A stretch of DNA of 30,022 nt from CAYMJK01 sp043101635 (lineage in GTDB: Bacteria; Planctomycetota; Phycisphaerae; Phycisphaerales; UBA1924), in assembly GCA_043101635.1 (NCBI GenBank), contig JBICIE010000129.1, positions 1 through 30,022 on the forward strand. Reading direction: 5' to 3'. Below the pieces are notes generated by a model, which worked only from the letters and a program-made list of their open reading frames with translations, ran no database searches and was not told where the DNA came from. Position 1 is the stretch's first letter; each line of letters starts with the position of its first letter. Positions 15,214 to 22,582 of this stretch are shown in pieces. The translations under genes were made by a program, and so were the position numbers.

Positions 15214-16740
15214 TCACGCCGGGCGGATGCCCCGCGCCAGTTGATGCACCCGGTCGACCTCGCGCTTGCGCACCGCCTCCAGCGTCAGCCGCGGGATCCG
15301 CCAGTCATCGTCCGCGGTCGTCACGTTCGAGCAGTGCTCCAGCATGCACTGGTACAGCAGCTTGAAGGCGTCGCGCGGCTGGCGCATCTGGTCCAGCGCG
15401 TCGACCACATCCCGCTGCGCCACATCCTCGGCGAACAGGTCCACCAGCGCCACCGGCTCGGCGTCCGGCTTCCGGCAAGACCGCAGCCGCGCCTCGCACA
15501 GGTCATAGAGCATCGAGCCGGTCCACAGCAGCCGCTCGATGAGATGCTGCTTGTCCAGCCGCGCCTCCTGGAAGAAGGCGCTCGACTCCTTGAACAGCGC
15601 ATGGCGCAGCTCGATCGGCAGCAGCAGCTTCACCCCCAGCCCTTCCTGCTGCAGGAAGGTGTTGCTCAAGAGCGGCCAGATCACCGCCTGCATGGCCCGC
15701 GGATCACCGCGCACCAGCGTCGGCTCGTCCACCCGATCCACGAGGATGATCAGCCCCGCGTACCCGATCGGCGCCAGGAACTCCCGCAAGCGCGCCAGCA
15801 TCGCGTAGCGCGACTCATCCGTGTCGCTCAGCGGCGCCAGCGGACCCTCCATCAGCCGCGGATTGACCTGTGTCAGCGATCGCGCCAGCGATCGCTCCGA
15901 ACGCCCCAGCGCCCGCAGCCGCCGGCGCAGCCGCCGCGCCCGGCGGCGCAGCCGCCATGGATCGAGCGCTGCCCGCTTCAGCAGGATCAGGCCCCACACC
16001 GCCGCCGCGCCCCCCACCGCGCCCCACCACACCGGCTCGGCGCGAAGCTGCCCGAAGTGCCACCAGGCCGCGCCGGCGGCCGCCGGCAGCAGCCACCCCA
16101 GCAGCGCCAGCGCCGTCCACAGCATGCGCCGCGGCGGCGGCCCCAGCCCCAGCGCCCTGCGCACCAGCGCGGAGCGCTGCTCGGCCAGCGGCGAACGGTC
16201 GTACATCGCCTGCAGCAGCGCGATGTCCCGGCGCAGGGCCCGGTCGCTGCGGCGCAGGGCCCGGCGCGCTTCGCGCGACAGATCCAGCCCCTCCTCGCCC
16301 GCCGGCGCCCCCAGCAGCCCGTCCACAACCTTCGTCACCGCGATCGACAGCATCGCGTCCAGGTGATCCGACAGCCGCAACTGCTCCAGCGACGCGATCG
16401 CATCCTGCGCCCCCAGCCGCTCGTGCAACTGGTCGAGGAACTGATTCAGATCGTCGTACGCCACCAGCAGGATCTTGTCCCGCTCCGCCTTCGCGTTGTG
16501 CGCCCGGATCCGCGACGCCATCTGCAGCCGGATCGCCGTCTTCCCGCTCCCCTTCTCCCCGAAGACGATGCTCGTCGCCGGTCGGCGCAGGTCCCCCAGC
16601 ACCTTCTCGAAGTCGGAGTGTTCCGCCCCCGGGCCGCTGGCGCCCGCCAGCCGCGCAAAGACCTCATCCCGCCGCGCTTCCTCGGCGCGAAAGGGGTTCT
16701 CCTGCACACCCCAGTGCTCGAGGAACTGCGCAACGTTCAT
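15214..16740 (-). CDS. KAP-like membrane-inserted P-loop ATPase
   Basis: The 508-aa protein opens with a segment typical of AAA/ORC-like ATPases (FLEHWGVQENPFR). Walker A is GEKGSGKT (61-68) and the Walker B-like strand is LIILVDRVDE (D335-E339). Two hydrophobic helices (about 205-228 and 238-256) lie between Walker A and Walker B, the arrangement known from KAP-family NTPases. A basic stretch rich in Arg follows the second helix, consistent with a cytoplasmic nucleotide domain on both sides. The gene starts 25 nt after the phosphohexomutase stop, so it may share that transcript. No substrate can be read from the sequence. ORC/CDC6-like STAND ATPase is the main alternative label. Confidence 0.75.
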   Translation of the reverse strand: MNVAQFLEHWGVQENPFRAEEARRDEVFARLAGASGPGAEHSDFEKVLGDLRRPATSIVFGEKGSGKTAIRLQMASRIRAHNAKAERDKILLVAYDDLNQFLDQLHERLGAQDAIASLEQLRLSDHLDAMLSIAVTKVVDGLLGAPAGEEGLDLSREARRALRRSDRALRRDIALLQAMYDRSPLAEQRSALVRRALGLGPPPRRMLWTALALLGWLLPAAAGAAWWHFGQLRAEPVWWGAVGGAAAVWGLILLKRAALDPWRLRRRARRLRRRLRALGRSERSLARSLTQVNPRLMEGPLAPLSDTDESRYAMLARLREFLAPIGYAGLIILVDRVDEPTLVRGDPRAMQAVIWPLLSNTFLQQEGLGVKLLLPIELRHALFKESSAFFQEARLDKQHLIERLLWTGSMLYDLCEARLRSCRKPDAEPVALVDLFAEDVAQRDVVDALDQMRQPRDAFKLLYQCMLEHCSNVTTADDDWRIPRLTLEAVRKREVDRVHQLARGIRPA

Positions 16741-16765
16741 GGGCTCTCCAGCGCGTCGGGCCGCC

Positions 16766-18205
16766 TCAGGCCGATTCGGCCTCCGCGGCTGGGTTGCGGT
16801 TCACGAGGATCGGCTCCACCAGCGCCATCGCGCTCTGCAGCGTGTCCTCATCCCGCGCCTCGGCGTTGAGGCGCAGCAGCGGTTCGGTATTGCTCTTGCG
16901 GACGTTCAGCCACCATCCGTGCTCGCGGAAGCAGTCGATCGTCACCCCGTCCAGATGATCCACCTCGCCCCCGAACGCCGAGGTCGGGCCGAACTCCGCC
17001 TCCAGGTCCGCCATCGCGTCGTCGGCGTCCTCCAGTTCGTAGTTGACCTCGCCGGACTGCCAGTACCGCGCAATCGGCGCAATCAGCTTGCTCAGCGGCT
17101 TGTCCGATTCCGCCAGCGTCGACAGCGTCGTCGCCATCGCGATGGCGCCGGAGTCGGCGTTGAAGTTGTCCGCAAAGTAGAAGTGCCCGCTCAGCTCGCC
17201 GCCGAACACCGCCCCCTCCCGGGCCAGCGCCTGCTTCATGAACACATGCCCCACGCGCCCCCGCACCGGACGCCCGCCCGCCTTCACGATCTCCTCGGCC
17301 ACCGCCCGGCTGGAGCGCAGGTCGTACACCACCGGCGCGCCCGGACGCGCCTTGAGGAACCGCCGCGCCAGCAGCGCCGTCAGATGATCGCACCCGATGA
17401 TCGCGCCCTTCTCATCCACCACCATGCAGCGGTCCGCGTCCCCGTCGAAGCAGAACCCGATGTCCGCCCCCTCGGCGAGCACCGCATCCTGCGTCTGCCG
17501 CAGATTGTCCCGCACCAGCGGATTCGGCTCGTGCGCAAAGACGCCGGAGCTGTTGTCGAAGTTGACCTCGATCAGCTCCAGCCCCGCAATCTCCGACCCG
17601 CGGGCCCCGAACACGTGCGGGATCATCGTCCCCGCCATCGCGTTGCTGGCGTCGACCACCACCCGCATCTTCCGCCCGTTGAGCTTCAGGAACGACCGCA
17701 CGTGCGAGACGTAGGCGTCCCACAGGTCACGCCGCTCGATCTTCCCGGCCACCTCGTGCGACCCGTTCGGGCTCACCGTCGCGGCGTGCTTGCGGATCTC
17801 CGCCAGCCCGCTCACCTCACCGATCGGCCGGGCCGACCGCCCCGCGATCTTGAACCCGTTGTAGTTGGGCGGATTGTGGCTCGCCGTCACCATGATCCCG
17901 CCGGCGCAGCCCAGGTAGTTCACCGCGAAGGAGATCAGCGGCGTATCGACCCGCCCGACATCGATCACGTTGGCCCCCCACGCCCGGATCCCCGAGATGA
18001 GCTGGTCCGACAGGCGCGGGCTGCTCTCGCGCATGTCTCTGCCCACCACGATGTTGCGCATCATCGGCGTCGACTCGCCCTCGGCCTGGGCGCTCTCCAC
18101 CAGGAACCGCGCTGCCCCGTAGCCGATCTGCCAGGCCATGCGGTCGTTCAGAAGATCCGGGTACGTGCCGCGGATGTCATACGCCTTGAAGATCCTGCCG
18201 AGCAT
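16766..18205 (-). CDS. Phosphoglucomutase/phosphomannomutase (alpha-D-phosphohexomutase family)
   Basis: The 479-aa length and motif order are those of bacterial PMM/PGM enzymes, which interconvert sugar 6- and 1-phosphates for cell-surface polysaccharide precursors. All four active-site loops are present: phosphoserine TASHNP with S109, metal loop DGDADR (D254, D256, D258), sugar loop GGELSGH, and phosphate-binding RKSNTEPLLRLNAEA near the C-terminus. The start ATG 18205 has AAAGGAGG upstream and opens with the family's FKAYDIRG. Whether glucose or mannose is preferred cannot be told. It lies downstream of dinG, separated by a 75-nt gap with a striking inverted repeat. Confidence 0.95.
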   Translation of the reverse strand: MLGRIFKAYDIRGTYPDLLNDRMAWQIGYGAARFLVESAQAEGESTPMMRNIVVGRDMRESSPRLSDQLISGIRAWGANVIDVGRVDTPLISFAVNYLGCAGGIMVTASHNPPNYNGFKIAGRSARPIGEVSGLAEIRKHAATVSPNGSHEVAGKIERRDLWDAYVSHVRSFLKLNGRKMRVVVDASNAMAGTMIPHVFGARGSEIAGLELIEVNFDNSSGVFAHEPNPLVRDNLRQTQDAVLAEGADIGFCFDGDADRCMVVDEKGAIIGCDHLTALLARRFLKARPGAPVVYDLRSSRAVAEEIVKAGGRPVRGRVGHVFMKQALAREGAVFGGELSGHFYFADNFNADSGAIAMATTLSTLAESDKPLSKLIAPIARYWQSGEVNYELEDADDAMADLEAEFGPTSAFGGEVDHLDGVTIDCFREHGWWLNVRKSNTEPLLRLNAEARDEDTLQSAMALVEPILVNRNPAAEAESA

Positions 18206-18235
18206 CGAAGACGAGCCCTCCTTTCAAAGGAATCT

Positions 18236-18265
18236 CGACAATAGGCCCGGCATTTGCTATTGTCG
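18236..18265. promoter_or_regulatory. Perfect 9-bp inverted repeat upstream of the phosphohexomutase
   Basis: CGACAATAG (18236-18244) and CTATTGTCG (18257-18265) are exact reverse complements separated by 12 nt. The element is AT-rich compared with its surroundings and lies 31-60 bp before the mutase start codon, in a 75-nt gap. On the minus strand TGCGAC and TATTGT could act as weak -35 and -10 boxes 18 bp apart, so the dyad would overlap a promoter. No T-run follows, which argues against a terminator. An operator for an unknown regulator is the best reading. Confidence 0.5.
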
Positions 18266-18280
18266 CAGTTTGTTCGGGTT

Positions 18281-20503
18281 TCAGAAGGGCATACGCTCGT
18301 CGATTCCTGCCGGATCCGGCCACGGCGCCACCTCCACGCCCTCCGGCAGCGCTGCTCGGAACAGCCCCCCGTACCGCGCCGTCACCAGCCGTCCATCCAG
18401 CACCACCACCCGCCCCGAGTCGCGGGCCGAACGGATCACCCGCCCCAGGCCCTGCTTGAACCGCATCACCGCCCGCGGCAGCGACTCCTCGAAGAACGGA
18501 TTGCCCCCGCGCTGCTCGATCAACTCCAGCCGGGCCTGCGTCAGCGGCCGGTCCGGCGGCTCGAACGGCAGCCGCGTGATGATCACGCTGCGCAGCCCCT
18601 GCCCCGGCACATCCACGCCCTGCCAGAACGACGCCGCCCCGAACAGGGCCGCCCGGTCATCCCCCCGGAACCGCCGCAGGATCTCCGCCCGCGGCCCATC
18701 GCGCCCCTGCGCCAGCAGCGTGATCCCCTCCTCGGCCAGCGGCCCGCGCAGCACGTCGGCCATCGCTCCCAGCGAGCGCAGGCTCGTGAACAGCACGAAC
18801 GCCCCCCCGTCGGTCTCGCACAGGTGCTCGAAGATCGCGCTGGCCAGCCGCCGCTCGTAGGCGGCGTCCAGCCCGCCCGGCGGCCGCCCCGGACGCACAT
18901 CCGCAAACACGCGGAGCTGCTCGGAGAGCGGAAACGGACTCCCGAGCCGCAGCGTCCGGGCGCCCTCGCACCCCAGCCGCGCAATGGTGTGCGCAAACGG
19001 CCCCACCCCCTCGTCCCGCGACCAGCTCCCCCCCGCCGCCAGCGTGGCGCTGGTGAACGTCACGCTCCAGTCCTGCTCCAGCAGCCGCTGGCGCAGCAGC
19101 GGCGCAACCTCCACCGGCGAACAGGCGATCGTCACCCGCCCCGGGCGCGCCCCGGTCGCCTGGCCGACATCCACCCAGTACGCGCACCCCGGCATCGACT
19201 GGTCGATCAGCGCAGCGCAGCACGCCCCGATCTCCGCCGCCCGCTCCGCGTACGCGTTCAGCTCGTAGCGGTCCTCCTCCCGGCGCACCTTCGGCTTCAG
19301 CGCACCCAGGCGCAGCGCCAGCTCCCGCATCACCGGCGACAGCGGATTGGCAACCGCCTGCGCCTCGCGCACCCGCCCGCCGCTCTCGCCCGCAGCGCCG
19401 AGCCGCGCCAATTCCTCGAACAGGATCCGCCCCGCCGTCTCCGCCTGCACGGTCAGCCGGATCGCCTCGTCCACAGCGCCCAGCCCGGCGTCGTCACCCA
19501 GCTCCACCTGCGCCAGGAAGCCGCGCCCCGTCCGCCGGTGATGCAGCGAACTGAGCAGCCGCCACAGCCGCCCCTCCGGCAGCGACAGCCCGAAGTGCTC
19601 GCTGGCGACATCCTCAACATTGTGCGCCTCATCCAGCACCACGTGGTCGTACTTCGGCAGGAACCCCACACCCCGCTGACGCAGCGCCAGATCCGCAAAG
19701 AACAGCGCGTGATTGCAGATCAGCAGCTTCGCCTTCTCCATCCGCCGACGCGCCGACTGGTAGAAGCACCGCCCATACTCCGGGCACTTGCGTCCCATGC
19801 AGTTGCCCGAATCCGACTGCACCCGGTCCCACACCGCCGGCCGTTCCAGTTGCGGCAGCGTGCTCAGCGTGCCATCGGTCGTCTCGTAGGCCCAGTCCTC
19901 GATCACGTGCAGCGACTGCCGGCTCGCCGCGTCCGCAAACAGCCGGTCCTGCCGCTTTGACGCCAGCATCAGCCGGCGCACGCTCAGGTAGTTGCCCCGC
20001 CCCTTCACCAGCGCCGCGTCCACCTCCCCCCGCCACGCCCCGGGTACCCCCACTTCCCCGCCTTTGGGTACCCCCCCACTCCGTGGGGGCTCTCCTGCCT
20101 CGGGTACCCCCCCACTCCGTGGGGGCTCTCCTGCCTCGGGTACCCCCCCACTCCGTGGGGGGCCTTCCCGCCCCGCCTCACGACCCCCCAGCGTCCCCTG
20201 CAGCAGCGGAATGTCCTTCTCGATCAACTGCTCCTGCAGCGAGATCGTGTTGGTCGCCACCACCACCCGCTCCCCGCGCAGGCACCGCAGCATCGCCGGA
20301 ACCAGGTACGCAAAGCTCTTGCCCACGCCCGTCCCCGCCTCGACCAGCAGATGCGAGCGCGACTCCATCGTCTCCCACACCGCCCGCGCCATCTCCAGTT
20401 GCTGCGCCCGCACCTCATGCCCGGCGCCCAGCGCCCGCGCAACCGGACCGCCCGCGCCCAGCACGAGGTCAACCGGCCCGCTCTCGATCCCCTGCGCCGT
20501 CAT
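18281..20503 (-). CDS. dinG: DinG/XPD-family superfamily 2 DNA helicase
   Basis: The 740-aa protein has Walker A AGTGVGKS (K62), DEAH box D291-H294 (VVLDEAHNVED), and C-terminal motifs V and VI (ASFWQGVDVPG and KQGLGRVIRS). DinG/YoaA helicases unwind DNA 5' to 3' and resolve R-loops or G-quadruplexes with a 4Fe-4S cluster. Three cluster cysteines are clear, C235, C240 and C246 (CMGRKCPEYGRC). The usual first ligand in the KGRGNYLxxRRL context is S174, so one ligand appears lost. Residues about 113-154 are a Pro/Gly-rich insert encoded by 36-bp repeats. ATG 20503 overlaps the rsmG stop (ATGA), showing coupling; a longer upstream frame is an rsmG shadow. Confidence 0.92.
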   Translation of the reverse strand: MTAQGIESGPVDLVLGAGGPVARALGAGHEVRAQQLEMARAVWETMESRSHLLVEAGTGVGKSFAYLVPAMLRCLRGERVVVATNTISLQEQLIEKDIPLLQGTLGGREAGREGPPRSGGVPEAGEPPRSGGVPEAGEPPRSGGVPKGGEVGVPGAWRGEVDAALVKGRGNYLSVRRLMLASKRQDRLFADAASRQSLHVIEDWAYETTDGTLSTLPQLERPAVWDRVQSDSGNCMGRKCPEYGRCFYQSARRRMEKAKLLICNHALFFADLALRQRGVGFLPKYDHVVLDEAHNVEDVASEHFGLSLPEGRLWRLLSSLHHRRTGRGFLAQVELGDDAGLGAVDEAIRLTVQAETAGRILFEELARLGAAGESGGRVREAQAVANPLSPVMRELALRLGALKPKVRREEDRYELNAYAERAAEIGACCAALIDQSMPGCAYWVDVGQATGARPGRVTIACSPVEVAPLLRQRLLEQDWSVTFTSATLAAGGSWSRDEGVGPFAHTIARLGCEGARTLRLGSPFPLSEQLRVFADVRPGRPPGGLDAAYERRLASAIFEHLCETDGGAFVLFTSLRSLGAMADVLRGPLAEEGITLLAQGRDGPRAEILRRFRGDDRAALFGAASFWQGVDVPGQGLRSVIITRLPFEPPDRPLTQARLELIEQRGGNPFFEESLPRAVMRFKQGLGRVIRSARDSGRVVVLDGRLVTARYGGLFRAALPEGVEVAPWPDPAGIDERMPF
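20042..20165 (-). repeat. In-frame 36-bp palindromic tandem repeats within dinG
   Basis: Two full 36-bp units (20066-20101 and 20102-20137) are followed by a partial third (20138 to about 20163) and preceded by a degenerate 24-bp copy (20042-20065). Each unit has a hairpin with arms CCCCCAC and GTGGGGG around a 3-nt loop, plus a GGGTACCC palindrome. The unit length of 12 codons keeps the frame and encodes repeats of GEPPRSGGVPEA. The two full units are identical, which suggests recent expansion. Confidence 0.9.
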
Positions 20504-21276
20504 CGCTTGCCGGCGCCGATCGGCGCCCGCTTCGGCTCGCCGCTGCGCCGCGGATACGTCCGCGGCGTCGGACGCGCCTTCTCGATCACCACGATGCGCC
20601 CCGTCGGCGTCTGGATTGTCTGGGCCGGCCCACCCCCCAGCGTCCGGATCGCCACCTGCGCCTCGGCAATCTCTTCCTGGGCCGCGGCGCCCTTGATCAG
20701 CGCCACGCGACCGCCAACGGGCGCCAGCGGCAGCGACAGTTCCACCAGCGTCGCCAGCCGCCCCACCGCCCGCGCCATCACCAGGTCCGCCGACTCCCGC
20801 AGCGGCCCATGCGCCGCCACTTCCGCCCGCTCGGCAAGAACCTGCACGTTCCCGAGCCCCAGCCGCGCAGCGCACGACTCCAGAAACGCCGCCTTCTTCT
20901 GCGTCGCCTCCACCAGCACGATCTTCAGCCGCCGCTGCACGATCGCCACCGGAATCCCCGGTACGCCGCCCCCCGAGCCCACATCGATCACCGTCGCCCC
21001 ATCTGCAAGCTCCGCCAGCAGCGGCATCAGCGACAGCGCATCGAGGATGTGCTTCTCCCACGCCGCCTCCGGCTCGCGGATCGCCGTGAGGTTCATCACT
21101 TCCGACGCGTGCAGCAGCAGCGCCAGATACCGCCCGAGGCGCTCGATCTCACCCGACTCGAACTCGACACCCAACGCCCGCGCACGACCTGCGAACCACG
21201 CCGGCGCCGCCAGCGCCCCATCAGGCGCATCGGCCAGCGGATCAGACCGCCGCGAGTTTGCCGCATGATCAGTCAA
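20500..21276 (-). CDS. rsmG: 16S rRNA (guanine-527-N7)-methyltransferase
   Basis: The 258-aa product has the RsmG/GidB order: LLHASEVMNLTAIREP, then HILDALSLMPLL, the SAM-binding loop VIDVGSGGGVPGIPVAI, VEATQKKAAFLE, and ARAVGRLATLVELSLPL. It methylates G527 of 16S rRNA with SAM; loss is known to give low-level streptomycin resistance. The start appears to be TTG 21276, since no ATG occurs before the conserved core, and purine-rich GAGGAGAGAGGGG lies upstream. The C-terminus has a basic extension (KARPTPRTYPRRSGEPKR) beyond the usual end. It overlaps dinG by 4 nt. Confidence 0.94.
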   Translation of the reverse strand: MTDHAANSRRSDPLADAPDGALAAPAWFAGRARALGVEFESGEIERLGRYLALLLHASEVMNLTAIREPEAAWEKHILDALSLMPLLAELADGATVIDVGSGGGVPGIPVAIVQRRLKIVLVEATQKKAAFLESCAARLGLGNVQVLAERAEVAAHGPLRESADLVMARAVGRLATLVELSLPLAPVGGRVALIKGAAAQEEIAEAQVAIRTLGGGPAQTIQTPTGRIVVIEKARPTPRTYPRRSGEPKRAPIGAGKR

Positions 21277-21290
21277 TCCCGCGTCGACCC

Positions 21291-21360
21291 CTCTCTCCTC
21301 TCTCTTCTCTGTTCTCTAATCTCTGCTCTCTACTCTCTGCTCTCTACTCTCTACTCTCCC
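21291..21360. repeat. Heptamer polypurine/polypyrimidine tract between rodA and rsmG
   Basis: On the plus strand this 70-bp tract is almost pure C/T with rare A and G. Its right half is built from the heptamer TCTCT(A/G)C in at least five copies. On the transcribed minus strand it is a purine-rich GAGAGA-type leader that ends next to the TTG start of rsmG and begins just after the rodA stop. The composition is unlike anything else in the window. It could mutate by slippage. Confidence 0.85.
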
Positions 21361-21364
21361 CACC

Positions 21365-22582
21365 CTACTCATCGTACTCAAACGACGCCCGGTACGGCGG
21401 CAGCGGCCTGCGCATCGCGATGTTGAAGATCAACCCCGTCATCAGCCACACCGTCACCAGGCTCGACCCGCCGTAACTCACAAAAGGCAGCGTGATCCCG
21501 ATGATCGGCAGCAGCCCGATGTTCATCCCCACGTTCACCACCACCTGCGAAGCCACGAACGCGGCCAGCCCCACCGCGATCAGCCGGCCGATCGGTTCCA
21601 GGCACGTCGCCGCTACCAGCGCCGCGCCGGCCAGCCAGACCAGGTACAGCCCCAGGATCGCCAGCGCCCCGACCAGCCCGAACCGCGTCGTCAGCACGGC
21701 AAACACCATGTCGTTGTGCCCCTCGGGCAGGTAGTTGTACCGCACCAGCGCCCGGGCGTGCGGATCCGATGACCCCGCGATCTGCCCCGAGCCCACCAGC
21801 CGCTGCGCTGTGAAGCTCTGGTAGTTGATCCCGTCGGCCCCCTCCTTGTCACCCCGAATCTGCCGCACCAGCCCGATCACCCGCTCCTTCTGGTGATCCT
21901 TCAGGATCGGATAGCTCGCCGGCGCCGCCAGCGCCGCCACCAGCACGATGATCGCCATGTGCCGCAGCCGCGCTCCCGCCGCCACCAGCATCGCCATCAG
22001 CGTCGGAAAGAACAGCGACGCCGTCCCCAGGTCCGGCTGCAGCGTGATCAGCGCCACCGGCACGAACGTGATCGCCGCCGGAATCACCAGCCCCAGAAAC
22101 CGCCGGTGACTGGTGCGAAACCGCAGATACTGCGCAATCACCAGCACGTACGCGATCTTGGCGACCTCAGAGGGCTGAAAGTCGAATACCTGCAGATCGA
22201 TCCACCCTCGCGTGCCGTTGCGCGGCGTCACCAGCCACGCCGGCACGAATGGGATCAGCAGAAACACCAGCAGCCCAAGCACGACCACCGCCGCCGGCCA
22301 GCCGAACTGCGCCACCAGCCGGTAGTGCGGCAGCGCAATCATCGCCGCGGCAATCAGCCCGACGCCAAGATACACGAGCTGCCGCGCCGCCACCGGCCCC
22401 AGCGCCAGCCCGCGCCCGATGTCCGCCTCCATCGCCATGTCGATGCCGTACACCCCCAGCAGCGACAGCGCCAGCGCCGCCGCCACGCTCACCCAGGCCA
22501 TGTTGGCGAGATTGATATGCGTCGCCGGACGCGCAGCGCTCTGGCGGGCCACCTTCCGGACTGCCGCAATCAGCTCAGCCAT
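21365..22582 (-). CDS. rodA: RodA/FtsW-family SEDS peptidoglycan glycosyltransferase
   Basis: The 405-aa protein has about ten transmembrane helices and the SEDS signatures: NGTRGWIDLQVFDFQPSEVAKIA, LQPDLGTAS, and the catalytic-region NDMVFAV with D291, matching the essential Asp of RodA, and finally GITLPFVSYGGSSL. SEDS enzymes polymerise lipid II into glycan strands with a partner class B PBP. That partner, PBP2, is encoded immediately upstream and overlaps by 8 nt, which supports RodA over FtsW. The N-terminal 30 residues are cytoplasmic and basic. Confidence 0.94.
   Translation of the reverse strand: MAELIAAVRKVARQSAARPATHINLANMAWVSVAAALALSLLGVYGIDMAMEADIGRGLALGPVAARQLVYLGVGLIAAAMIALPHYRLVAQFGWPAAVVVLGLLVFLLIPFVPAWLVTPRNGTRGWIDLQVFDFQPSEVAKIAYVLVIAQYLRFRTSHRRFLGLVIPAAITFVPVALITLQPDLGTASLFFPTLMAMLVAAGARLRHMAIIVLVAALAAPASYPILKDHQKERVIGLVRQIRGDKEGADGINYQSFTAQRLVGSGQIAGSSDPHARALVRYNYLPEGHNDMVFAVLTTRFGLVGALAILGLYLVWLAGAALVAATCLEPIGRLIAVGLAAFVASQVVVNVGMNIGLLPIIGITLPFVSYGGSSLVTVWLMTGLIFNIAMRRPLPPYRASFEYDE

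Noticed and set aside
20042..20165. 36-bp direct repeats resembling a CRISPR array
   Set aside because: The units are directly adjacent with no unique spacers, there are no cas genes, and the units keep the dinG reading frame.
20504..21061. Upstream extension of dinG to 926 codons
   Set aside because: It overlaps rsmG in another frame and its peptide is Gly/Ala/Arg low complexity; the ATGA overlap at 20500-20503 is the natural start.
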